From positions 11,097,001 through 11,161,000 of the forward strand of contig NC_056765.1 of assembly GCF_018687715.1 (NCBI RefSeq): DNA of 64,000 nt, in the 5' to 3' direction. Within the stretch, counting starts at the first letter, position 1, and the number at the start of each line of letters is the position of its first letter. Below, one piece after another: positions 45,141-56,743 of the stretch. The stretch comes from Carya illinoinensis (Eukaryota > Streptophyta > Magnoliopsida > Fagales > Juglandaceae). The notes under the pieces are model-generated. The model did not search any database, was not told the origin of the DNA, and saw nothing but the letters and a program-made list of their open reading frames with translations. The position numbers and the translations under genes were made by a program.

Positions 45141-48100
45141 ATGGGGAGACCAGGGAGACCAAGGAAAAATACTCAGGAGCCACGGGACAATACCTCCAGG
45201 GATGACTCCATAGCCGAAGCAATTCGGCAGATGACGGAGTTTATGCAACAGAGTGCGAGGTCTCAACAGGCAGGGCCTTGGCCACCACAAGGACCTTGGC
45301 CACCACAAGGGGGTCCTTGGCCACCATCAGGAGGGCCTTGGCCACCATCAGGAGGGCCTTATCCACCGTCAGGAGAGCCTTGTCCGCAACAAGGAGGGTA
45401 TTGGCCATAATCAGGAGGTCCTTGGCCATATCAGGGAGGGCCTTGGATGTATCCAGGAGGGTCCAGTAGCATGGTGCAAGCCGGATGCACCTATGAGCGC
45501 TTCTTGGCTCATAGGACTCCACACTTCACGAGAAATGAGGATCCACTTCAGGCTGGAAAATGGATCAAAGATCTGGAGAAGACTTTTGAGGTGTGTGGGT
45601 GCACTGAGGCACAGCAAGTACTTTACGCCAGCTATCTCTTGCAAGGTACCGCTTCTGATTGGTGGGATACCAAGAGGGTGCTGTTGGAATCTGAACTGGG
45701 ATCTTTCGCTGCGGTGACCTGGCAGCGTTTCAAGAAGGAGTTCGACGACCGCTTCTTTCCTGCATCGGTAAGGAAGCAAAAGGCAAGAGAGTTCTCCAAT
45801 CTGGTCCAAGGGGGCGCGACAGTGGAGCTGTACGCCCGGAGGTTCATAGAACTTGAGCGGTTTGCTCCTCACCTTGTCGCCACTGAGGAGATGCGAGCAG
45901 ATCATTTCCAGGAGGGGCTGCGTCATGACATACGCCGTATGGTGGTCAGCCATCGGATATCCACTTTTCAGGAGTTAGTGGATGTGGCCACCCTTATAGA
46001 GCGGGAAAATAATCTGAGTATGGGCTCCCCTCCAGGGCAAAAGAGGCGGAGTTTTTCTGGTGAAGGAAGCAGCTCGGGTTTGCCTCAGAAGTTTGTTCAG
46101 CGGACCGGAACTCGACCTCAAGCATCCTCAAGTGTTCGCATGGGAGGACGTATGCCTGTTTGTGGAGCTTGTAATAGAGCTCATGAGGGCGAGTGTCGGA
46201 CGAGTAGCGGACCCCAGTGTTATCGGTGCGGCCAAGTGGGACATATTGCTCGGGATTGCCCTGTCAGAGCTCAAGGAAGCCGTGGAGGTAGACACGGCGG
46301 AAGAACCAACCCGAGACAAGCAGTGCAAGCCCGGGTTTATGCTGTCACACCCGGAGAGGTGGATGATGAGGCACCAGCGACCCATGATGCTGGAGTAATC
46401 ACAGGAAGAGTCCGTTTGTATGAGTTTTATGCTTGTACTTTGTTTGATTCCGGTGCTTCACGGTCGTTTGTATCTTCCACGTTTGCTCGGGTGAGTAACT
46501 TGGTCACGGAACCGTTGCCGAAGGCTATGGTAGTGGCTCTACCCGATGGTGAGATGGTATGGTGTTCCAAGATTGCTTTGGGATGCCCGTTAAATTTTGA
46601 GGGAAGATTCTTGGATGCTGATTTGGTGGTGTTCAAGCTGTTGGGTTTTGATATCATCCTCGGGATGGATTGGCTATACCGATATTCTGCGAGTATTAAT
46701 TGCAGAAGTCGGATAATTAGCTTTCAGCTTCCAGATGGTAATTGTCTGGAATTTGTGGGGAGTAGATTAAAGGAGAAACCGATAATTATATCGGCGATTC
46801 AGGCAAGACGAGAGATTGCATGGGGAGCGGATGCATTCTTGGTGCAGATGGTGTCCACGCCGTCTGAGAAGAAGTCTTTGGCAGACATTCCAGTTGTGGA
46901 AGAGTTCCCCGATGTATTTGTGGATGACTTGCCCGGACTACCCCCTGTTCGGGAGATGGAGTTTGTTATAGACTTGGAACCTGGAGCAGCTCCTGTGCAT
47001 AAAGCTCCTTATCGCATTGCACCGGCTGAATTGAAAGAGTTGAAGACTCAGTTGCAAGAACTGGTAGAGAAGAGATTTATTCAGCCTAGTACGTCGCCGT
47101 GGGGTGCACCAGTTTTATTTGTTAAGAAGAAAGATGGAACCCTCCGTATGTGCATTGACTATCGGGAATTGAATAAGGTGACCATGAAAAATAAATACCC
47201 TCTCTCGCGGATTGATGATTTGTTTGACCAGCTTTAAGGAGCAGCCGTGTTCTCTAAGATTGATCTGAGGTCGGGATACTACCAGCTGAGAATCAGAGAC
47301 CAGGATGTGCCTAAAACTGCTTTCAGGTCGAGGTATGGGCATTATGAATTTAAGGTGATGCCGTTTGGGTTAGCTAATGCCCCTGCAGCGTTCATGGATT
47401 TGATGAATCGAGTGTTTTGACCTTATCTGGATTCCTTTGTGGTAGTATTTATTGATGATATACTGATTTATTCCCGAGATGTTGAAGAGCATGTGTATCA
47501 TCTTAGTCTGGTACTTGAGAGATTGAGAGAACACCAGCTATACGCCAAGCTCAGCAAGTGTGAATTCTGGTTAGAAGAAGTTAAATTCCTTGGGCATGTA
47601 ATTTCCCGGGGCGGAGTGGCAGTTGATCCTAGTAAGGTAGAAGCCATATTGTCATGGCAGCGCCCGACAACCGTGCGCGAGGTCAGGAGTTTCTTGGGGC
47701 TCGCCGGATACTACCGAAGATTTGTAGAGGGTTTTGCTCGCCTATCCGGACCTCTCACAGCTTTGACTCGGAAGAATACAGAATTTGTTTGGTCAGAGAA
47801 ATGTGAGAGAAGCTTCCAGGAATTGAAGAACAGGTTGACAACGGCACCAGTGTTAGCACTCCTAGAACCGCATAAGCCATTCGTAGTCTTCAGTGATGCG
47901 TCTAAGTTCGGTTTGGGTTGTGTCCTTATGCAGGAAGGACGGGTTGTAGCCTATGCATCTCGTCAGCTTAAGGACCATGAGAAGAATTATCCGACGCACG
48001 ATCTAGAATTGGCTGCGATTGTTTTTGCACTCAAGATCTGGCGGCATTTCTTGTATGGGGAAGCTTGCGAGGTATTTACCGATCACAAGAGCTTGAAGCA

Positions 48101-49787
48101 TTTGTTTTCCCAGAAAAATCTGAATATGAGGCAAAGGCGTTGGCTGGAGCTAATCAGTGACTATCAGTGTGAGATCAAGTACCACCCGGGGAAGGCTAAT
48201 ATAGTTGCTGATGCTTTGAGCCGGAAGTCTCATTTGGAAGATGAAGCCGAGCCGTCAGAATTGGAATCGTTGCTTTGTGGGATGAGAAGGCTCCTTATAG
48301 AAAGTTCGCAGCAAGTAGAGATTTTGTCTTCAGTTCTTGATATTCGGGTAACTGATTTTGAAGAATTGAAAGCTCTCCAAAGAAAGGATCCGAAGCTGCT
48401 GAACATCAGGAAAAGAGTCCGAAAATCTCGAGGGCCGTTGCTCTATAGCATGGATAATGATGGGATACTTCGGTTCCGAGATCGCAGAGTGGTCCCAAAG
48501 GACTCAGATTTCAAAGAACGGATCATGGCGGAAGCTCATGCGGCCCCGTATTCAGTTCATCCCGGCAGTACAAAGATGTATCGAGACTTGAAGAAAAATT
48601 ACTGGTGGGATGGAATGAAGAAGGACGTTGCCTTATATGTGGAGAAATGCCACACGTGCCGTCAGGTAAAGGCCGAGCATCAGAGACCTGCAGGTATGCT
48701 CCAACCCCTCCCAATTCCTGAGTGGAAATGGGATGATATCACGATGGACTTCGTAGTGGGTTTGCCGAGAACGCCTAGTGGGAAGAATTCTGTTTGGGTG
48801 ATCGTGGACCGGTTAACGAAGAGTGCTCATTTTCTGCCTGTTAACAACACCGACTCTTTGGGTAAGTTGACCCGTTTGTATGTCAAGGAGATAGTGCGGC
48901 TACACGGCATACCAAAGAGTATAGTGTCGGATCGAGACCCGAGGTTCACATCATAGTTCTGGAAGAGTTTGCAGGCAGCTTTGGGTACTAAGTTGAAGTT
49001 CAGTACTGCTTATCACCCGCAGACAGACGGCCAGTCAGAGCGCACCATTCAGACCCTGGAAGACATGTTGCGAGCATGTGTCCTGGAATTCCAAGGGAGT
49101 TGGGAAAATCATTTGCCGCTCATTGAGTTTGCCTACAATAACAGCTACCATGTGACCATTCAGATGGCTCCCTATGAAGCTCTTTATGGGAGAAAGTGTA
49201 GGTCACCCTTGTGTTGGGATGAAGTTGGGGAGAGTAGGATAATTGGACCCAAAATAATTCAATAAATGCAAAGCCAAGTCCGGATCATCAGAGACAAAAT
49301 GGCGGCAGCTCAGAGTTGCCAGAAAAGCTACGTTGACACCCGGAGGAGAGAGTTGTCTTTTGAAGTTGGTGATTGGGTTTATCTTAAAGTCTCTCCCATG
49401 AGAGGTGTTAAGCGTTTTGGTAAGAAAAGGAAACTAGATCCGAGGTACGTCGGCCCTTTTCAGATTCTGGAGAGAGTAGGGTCCGTCGCCTATAGGGTTG
49501 CTTTGCCAGATTATTTTGGGGATGTTCATGATGTCTTCCACGTATCATCCCTGAAGAAGAGCTTTGGACAGCAAGAGCCTCGCTTCGTCGACCCAGCAGG
49601 TATTCAGTTGCAACCGGATCTCACTTACGAAGTTGTTCCGTCGCAGATTTTGGATTGGAAGGAGCAACAGTTGAGGTCCAAGATGATACCTTTAGTTAAA
49701 GTGGCTTGGGGAGATCCGTTAGCTCAAGACTTCTCTTGCGAGCGAGCAGCGGACATGAGGGAGCAGTACCCGTATTTGTTCGAATGA
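45141..49787 (+). pseudogene. gag-pol: Ty3 gag-pol polyprotein gene, one frame with five stops
   Basis: From ATG 45141 (MGRPGRPRKN) one frame of 1549 codons runs to 49787. Order: a Pro/Gly-rich repeat (GGPWPPS units, 45270-45460), the gag core ([11 protein letters not shown]), zinc knuckle [14 protein letters not shown] (~46218-46259), protease FDSGASRSF (~46443), reverse transcriptase with FIDD (~47448), RNase H starting FSDAS (~47890), integrase zinc-binding HPGSTKM...CHTCRQ, core MDFVVGLPR and SDRDPRF (~48745, ~48928), and a chromodomain-like tail ending at residue E before TGA. Stops lie at 45408 (TAA), 47235 (TAA), 47418 (TGA), 48954 (TAG) and 49263 (TAA). There is no frameshift. Each stop is one C-to-T change away from a codon acceptable at that place. 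Confidence 0.92.
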
Positions 49788-49891
49788 TGAAGGTATGTAT
49801 TTTAATCTTGATCTCAGTTGGTTTATGAGCGTTTATGTGGCTTGCTTTAAGTTGGTGGTTGATTTGCAATTTCGAGGACGAAATTGTTTTT

Positions 49892-49904
49892 AAGGAGGGG
49901 AGGA
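49892..49904 (+). other. Ty3 polypurine tract
   Basis: AAGGAGGGGAGGA directly before the 3' LTR. Confidence 0.9.
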
Positions 49905-52075
49905 TGTGATGACCCGCTTTTGAGTGTATTTTCGCTGAAATAATTGTTTTTATTTTAATTAATATATCAGTTATTTATTTTAAATTATTTGCGTTTTAAA
50001 ATTTGTTTTTAATTTAATTTAATTTAATTGATGTTGTGTTTTATTTCGTTTAGTTTTGTTTTCCGGATGAGGATTAGATCTCCTCTTTTCCCTACACTTC
50101 TTTTCTTTTTTCCTTTCTTTTTCTTTTTCCTCTTTCTTTTTTCCTTCTTCTTTTCTTTTTCCTTTCTTTTTCTTTTTTTCTTTTTTCTTTTTCTCTCTTA
50201 TCTCTCCCCGCGTTCGGACCCCCCCGAGCTCTCTCTCTCTCTCTCTCTCCTCCCTCTCCCTCACGCCGGCGTCCCTTCCACAGCCCAGACCGCCGCCGTC
50301 CGGCCACCGTTCAGCCCCCCACCGGTCCCATTCTCTTCCCCTCCCTCCGGTGCACCACCCCACCCAAGCTCACCCCCAACCGGTCGGCCATTTCGCTGGA
50401 AAAAGCCCAACAAAGCCGCACGGTTTTGGCTCCGATCCGCCGCCGTCGCTCCACCTCCGGCCACCATTTCTTCACCACTTCATCACCGACTCCTTGCCGT
50501 CCTAACCCACCCATTTCCGGCCTCCAACGACCACCGGAGCAGCTCCTACGAGCTTGTTTTTAGATTTGGGTATTTCAGCCATTTTCCGGCGATTCCGCCG
50601 CCACCCACGGCCAACCACCACTTCCAATAGCTTCACAACCATCCCTAGACCACCCCCTATCAATCTCGTGTCCTAGTTTGTCCCCGTTCAAAAGTGGGTT
50701 TTTTCAAACCCACGGCCACAGAGAATTTTCACTGTGACGTTGCTTTTCCGGCGCCGTTTGCGATGCCGCTTGTTTTCTAAAATCGCCATATAGCGCTGTA
50801 AGTATTTTCCAAACCCTATTTTCAGATTTTAATATATATTGCTCATTCAATTATTTACTGTTGTTGGTTGTTGATTCCGGACTGAGTCCGAGGAGTTTCG
50901 GGGGTCGGATGGATGGAGGACGGAGTTGCCTGTTTATTTGATTTATGATTGTTGGATTATTTTATTATGCATTGATATGGCATTACATGGTGCATGCACG
51001 TGTGTTTTTGTTTATGTGTGAAAAGCCTGTGTATTGGCGTGAGTGGTTTTGCGGGTGCGTGTGTATCACGAGCCCAAGTCGGGATGGGTTATTATCTCGG
51101 TGGAGCTCCTCTGGTCACTCGGGAGCGGAATAAACTGAGTGATGTCCCCTGAGTTGTCGAGAGCGATGACGGGAGCGGGGCTAGGGTATGCTTGGCGACG
51201 AACGCGCCGGGCGCGGAACCGGGCATCGCCCTACTCACTGACTCCGTGGCCCTTCGCTGGCGAGGGCTAGAGGATGCTTGGCTACGCACGCGCGGGGCGC
51301 GGAACTGGGCATCGCTTGTTGGGTGTCGCACGCGCGGTGGTACTCTGCGGTGTGGCACTGGAGCCAGGGTGTGCGGATGACCCCTAGGGGAGGTCATGGT
51401 GCACGCGGTTAAAATTGGTTAATGGTTTGTAAGGCCAAATGGGACTTTTGGCGTGGGCCAGATGGACTTCTGGCGAGATATTGGGCCGGATGGACTTCTG
51501 GCGAGATATTGGGCCAAATGGACATTTGGCGGCCAAATGTGACTTTTGGCGGCCAAATGTGACTTTTGGCGTGTTTTTCGGAAAGGATATGTTTTTAGGC
51601 CAAATGAGTTTTTGGCGTGTGTGGAAAACTGGTGTTTTACGGGCTTTGTGCATTGGGCATGTTTCATGCATCTTGTTTGAGTTTTATGTGTTTTTATCTG
51701 GTAGTGTTTGGGTTTTACTTACCTGCGGTACCATTTGTGGTTCCGTAGCTTTTGGTGCAGAGTTAGAGGACGAAGAGGAGGAGGCTGAGCCCGAGGATGC
51801 GGCTTCGCCGGGTTGCTGATGCTATCTTTTATATTTGTTAAAACTGTATTTGTGTTTTGTAATATTTTATCTATGTACGTTTTAAACAGCTTGTATTACG
51901 TTAAGAAAAATTCTGGTACTTAGTTATGACTTTCGTTATCCGCTGCGTGTTTCTCTGTACACATCTGTTGCCTTGCACACACTCGGCACCCGTCGATGGG
52001 ATGGTGACCCGGGTTGTCACCATCCGGACGTCTCAATTTCCCCGTGTTCAGGCGTGGGGATTTGGGGGCGTCACA
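49905..52075 (+). repeat. Ty3 3' LTR
   Basis: 2171 bases, nearly identical to the 5' LTR. Differences include a ~33-base deletion near 50049, a longer CT run at ~50228 and one extra 20-base copy in the GGCCAAATG tandem block (51529-51570). Confidence 0.95.
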
Positions 52076-52157
52076 TATGTGAAAGAAATAAAATAGGCCG
52101 ATGGGATGAGATAAAATAAGATGATATAAAATGGGTTAAGATAGCAATCCATATGAA
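52076..52157. mobile_element. MITE copy 2, right part
   Basis: Continues the MITE interrupted at 42706, with GATGAGATAAAATAAGATGATATAAAATGG words as in the right half of copy 1. Confidence 0.45.
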
Positions 52158-52161
52158 GTCG

Positions 52162-52164
<3 letters not shown>

Positions 52165-52208
<44 letters not shown>
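52165..52208. repeat. (TC)n microsatellite
   Basis: About 22 uninterrupted TC units. Confidence 0.95.
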
Positions 52209-52211
<3 letters not shown>

Positions 52212-52520
52212 TTAATTTTATTTATTTTTATTTAAAGGAAAACACCTTGCGCAGTGACTATTTAGAAATGGAAAAGTCTATATGCAGTCTATCTTTGCAG
52301 TCGGCACACAATCGCCTAACAGCTTGGTCCCACTTTTTATTTTTTAACTCTCACTTTCACTTTATCTCTCTTTCTTTTTCCTAGCAAATGAGTTGCTCTT
52401 TCTCTCACCCATCTCTTTATCTTTGTTCTGCACTTTGTTGGTGGACCTTAATCCAAACCTTCTGCATATTTCAAAGAACCAAAGTCATTCCCAAAAAGCT
52501 TCCTATGCTGCTCGCCGCAC
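52209..52520. other. Sequence upstream of the CYP76-like remnant
   Basis: No clear coding sequence. It may include decayed upstream parts of the P450 (for example CTATGCTGCTCGCC at 52503) but no confident reading frame. Confidence 0.4.
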
Positions 52521-52645
52521 ACCATTTTCTTAGTGAATTTAGCCAATCCAAATTCTGAAACTACTAGAGAGTTGAAGGAGATTGCCTGGGATGTTATAAT
52601 TTTTTTTTATTTTTTTTGAGAAAATAGGAACTTCATATAGATATT

Positions 52646-55600
52646 TCAACGTAAAAGGTTACAAATGCATTGAGGGTAATCCACTACAAGAACAGACTCC
52701 TTACTAAGATCTAAAGAGCTCTTAGCTAGGCTATGTGCCACTGCATTTACTTGCCTAGGTACATGTCGAAATGACCAGGTTCGGTAAGAAGCTAAGAGTT
52801 TCTTTATGTCAAGAAAGATCAGGCCAGCAGTACTCCAATCGTTAGCTGAATTGGTGATCCCGTTAACCAGCAGTTTTGAGTCACCTTCAAATATGACATT
52901 GTGGAGACCAATCTCGAGACCAAGCTGTATAGCTCGCAGGGCGGCTAAGGCTTCTCCCAGAAGAGGATCCGGGAAGGAGTTTCTGGGACTTCTAAGGGTG
53001 GTTGTAACAAGACCATCCCAATCTCTGACGGCCACTCCAATTCCCACCCTGCAGTTCACTCTGTCAATAGCTGAATCCTAATTTATTTTGTAGAAATTGG
53101 TAGGGGGCTTTCACCACTTGATTGGTACACGGGTTGAGAGGGATTGCTCCTGTGGTTGACTATTAAGCTCCTCCAGTTCACTCTTCATTGTGGAGACTAT
53201 CTTTGAGATCTGTAAAGGGCAGGTGAAGCTAGACTCGAAAATGAATTTGTTCCTCCTATGCCACAACTCAGTGGCTGTGAGAACTAGTTCAACATGTTCC
53301 TTAGTAGGGAGTAGGGAGAGGTGGTCTGTGAGCAATTCATGGAAAGGTTGTTCCTCTGTCCTGCACTTTTGAAGTCTTTTCGAGCTATGGCTCCAAACAT
53401 CCTGAGCTGCTCTGCATGACCAAAGTACATGAGCTGTGGTCTCTGGAAAGGAGTGACAGATAGGGCATAGAGGAGATTCAATGATCTTCCTTCTATACAA
53501 ATTGGCTCTAGTGGGAAGGATGTCCTTAGCTGCCCTCCATAGGAACATTTTGACTTTGTTTGGCACTTTAAGCTTCCATAATAGTTTCCAAAGAACCCCG
53601 TGGTTAGAAAGTCGAGAGCCTTGCCTACTCTTGCTGTCATTTATAGAAACTTGGAGGTGGTAAGCTGATTTCACTGAAAACATGCCGTTTGTGGTGCACC
53701 TCCAAGAAAGTCTATCATTGTTATTGCAAGGACTAACATGTAACTTGGATATAATTGCTGCCTCCTTAGGAAAGAAAATACTCTGTATGAGAGGTAGATT
53801 CCAGGAAAGAGTATCTTGATCTATTAGTAAGTTCACTGTAGCATCTATGTTGAGAGTCTTGGGAGGGGACTGAACTTTGAAAGAAGTAGGGGTGGGCAAC
53901 CAACAGTCTGACCAAATTCTCACTGAGTTGCCATTTCCTATCTTCCAATGGAGGCCTCCAGCTAACAGTGGTCTAGGTGTTGTTATACTTTTCCACACAA
54001 AAGAATCAACCCTTCTGACTCTTGCAGACAGAAAATCACTTGAGGGAAAGTATTTGGCTTTAAGAACTCGGGAAGCTAGAGATTGGGTGTTGATGAGGAG
54101 CCTCCACCCTTGCTTGGCTAGCATGGCTTTATTGAAGTATTCAAAATCTCTGAATCCCAGACCCCCTTCTTGCTTGCCCTTACCAATGCCTTTCCAACTA
54201 AGCGAGTGCATTTTAGACTCTGGTTTCTTATCCCCAACCAGAAAGATTGCATCAGCTTATTAATGTTTCTCAGTATTCCTTTGGGAATTAGGAAAATTCC
54301 CATGCAATATGTGGGAATGAATTGAATAACTGACTTCAGCAAGACTTCTTTCCCGGCTGAGGACAAAAGGTTTGTTTTCCAACTGCTCATTTGAGCTTTG
54401 ACTCTGTCCAGGATGGGAGTGAAAGCTCTGCCCTTATTCTTGCCCACATAAGAAGGTAGTCCCAAGTACTTTTCAAAAGGGCCCGATGCTTTTCTCCCAG
54501 CCAAGTTCAGTATGGAATTTTGGGCTACTTGGCTTGTATTCTTGCTTAAATAAATTGAGGATTTATCCAAGTTGAGTCTCTGACTAGAGCTTGCTGTATA
54601 AGAATTGAGGATGAGTTGAAGATTGGTCCACTCCTGTTGATGTGCCTTGTAGAAGACAAGACTATTGTCTGCAAAAAATAAGTGATTGACTGTTAAAGAG
54701 CCTTTAAATAGAGGGAAACCCGAAATTGAGCCCTGTTGTTCAGCCAAGTTCAGTGCCAAGCAGAGGACTTTTGAGCACAAAATGAATAAGTATGGGGAAA
54801 GGGGGTCTCCTTGGTGAATTCCTCTTGAAGGTTTGAAGGTTGGTTGAGGGATGCCATTGACAAGGATTGAGTAAGTCACTGTTCCTATACACTGCATGAT
54901 CAGATCAGTCCACTCTCTATCAAAGCCCATCTGCTGAAGCACTTGATGAATGAAGCACCACTCTAGTCTGTCATAGGCCTTGCTAATATCAAGCTTGAGG
55001 GCCATGTAAGCTTCTTTGTGATTCTTCCTTCTATTTTGCATTGAGTGCAGGAGTTCATAAGCCACTATAGTGTTGTCTGAGATCATTCTTCCTAGAATAA
55101 AAGCACTTTGGTTGTCTGAGATTAGTTTTGGCAAGATGGACTTTAATCTGTTTGCAAGGACCTTAGCTATGATCTTTTAGTACATATTACAAAGGCTAAT
55201 AGGCTTATAATCAGTGACCTTCAGAGGGGAGTTCTTCTTTGGAATAAGGGTTATGAAGGTGTGATTGATAGCTTGAAAACCAGATTTTGTGTTCAGGTGC
55301 TCTAGTACTGCAGCTATTACATCATTGCCAACCATGAGCCAGTGACTTTGGAAGAAGATTGCTGGAAAGCCATCTGGGCCAGGTGAACCCAATGGATTCA
55401 TATCATGGATAGCCAGCTCAATCTCCTTCTGGAGTATGCCTTAGTGAGGGAGAGGTTCATTTCAGGGGTGACTTTGGCATTGAGGGCTTCCATTATAGAG
55501 TTGGGAACATTGGGATTGGATGATGTGAAAAGGTCCATAAAAACATCTTGGAATTCAGTCCCTATACCCTCAGGTGATGTCAAAACCTTGCCCTCCTTAG

Positions 55601-56743
55601 TTGGAGTTTCTGGATTATGTTCTTTTGTTTTCTAACAGAGGCACATTTATGGAAGTACTTGGTGTTCCTGTCACCATCTTGGAGCCATCTTTGTTTAGCT
55701 CTTTGATGCCACTTCAGGTCAGCTTGCTCTAGGGAAGAATCCAACTCCTTCTGTAAAGAATGGATTAGAGTGTTATCCAAGCCAGTGTTGGAAGCTTGCA
55801 GGGTTATCAAGAGTTCACTCTTGTGGGTTACTTTCTGATGGCGAACTTTTGTAGAGATGTTATTCCACTCTCTCAATTGGAATCTACATCTTTCGAGAAC
55901 CCTTCTTGTGATATCTACCCTTGAACTAGTTTTGAGTGGGCCTTGCCAGGCCCTTTTAATCACTGCCACACACTCCTCTTGCTTAGCCCAAGAGGCCTCA
56001 TGCCTGAAGATTTTTTTGTGGGTGCAAGGGGTAAACTCAGAAGCCTTGCTTGAGATATAGAGAGGGTTATGATTAGAACATATAGTGGGTAAAATGGTGA
56101 CTGAATTTGAGTCAAATAAATCATGCCACACACAGTTTACTAGTCCCCTATCCAATCTTTCCTTAGTAAAATTTATTCCTTCTCGATTGTTGCACCAGGT
56201 GAATTGAGAGCCCACATAACCAAGATCTCCAAGATTACATTCTGCAAGGGATTGTCTGAAGTCTTCCATCTGTTTGAAAGGCCTGGGAAGACTACCCCAT
56301 TTTTCACCATGAGAGGTGATTTCATTAAAGTCTCCCATGCACAGCCAGGGAGTGTTTTGATCAACTTTTAGATGTCTAAGACGGGCCCAACTTTCTTTTC
56401 TTCTTGTTGTTATAGGGTGACCATAGAATCCAGTGACGATGAGGTGATTTGGAAAATCATGGACTTGGACTTGAAGAGATATATGACTGAGGGAATAAGA
56501 AACCAGATTAGCTTAAGTTTGATGCTTCCAAAAGAAGGCTAGGCCTCCACTTTGTCCAATGCATTCCACAATAAAACTACAGTCATAGCCTAGTTTATTT
56601 CTAATGGTTTCCATTTTTTCTCTTCTGCATTTGGTTTCCATAAGGAACACCAAAGAGGGGGACTTATCTCTTACTAGCATGTGGAGTTCTCTAACTGTTC
56701 GAGGGTTCCCAAGCCCTCGGCAGTTCTAGCACAGGGCATTCAT
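52646..56743 (-). pseudogene. LINE ORF2: endonuclease, reverse transcriptase, zinc-binding domain, RNase H
   Basis: ORF2 starts at ATG 56743 (MNALC then a stop, NCRGLGNPRTV). In order come an apurinic-type endonuclease (MGDFNEI, FTWCNNREG, ERLDRGL; 55580-56740), reverse transcriptase (SPGPDGFPAIFF, DISKAYDRLEW, GIHQGDPLSPYLF; 54118-55400), a zf-RVT domain with WRAAKDILPT and CPICHSFPET (53111-54211), and a plant-type RNase H (52646-53059, EALAALRAIQLGLE, FEGDSKLLV). The catalytic FADD box reads FADN. Frameshifts lie near 54180, 55150 and 55400-55580, with stops at codon 6 and elsewhere. In active L1s this protein nicks target DNA and copies the element RNA in place. Confidence 0.88.

Larger units (their letters stand above)
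42707..52075 (+). mobile_element. Ty3/gypsy retrotransposon (chromovirus, Tekay/Del-like)
   Basis: The 9.4-kb element is flanked by the 5-base duplication TATGT (42702-42706 and 52076-52080). LTRs of about 2.2 kb begin TGTGATGACCCGC and end GGCGTCACA. A primer-binding site, one gag-pol frame and a polypurine tract lie between. The end of pol (LDPRYVGPFQILERVG, DVFHVSSLKK, then QILDWKEQQLRSKMIPLVKVAW) matches the integrase tail and chromodomain-like end of the Tekay/Del chromoviruses. LTRs differ by roughly thirty point changes plus a few indels by eye, so it is the youngest clear insertion here. It is inserted in a MITE. Confidence 0.95.

Noticed and set aside
45241..45522. Antisense and alternative frames over the gag repeat of the Ty3 element
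   Set aside because: Shadows of the Pro/Gly-rich tandem repeat.
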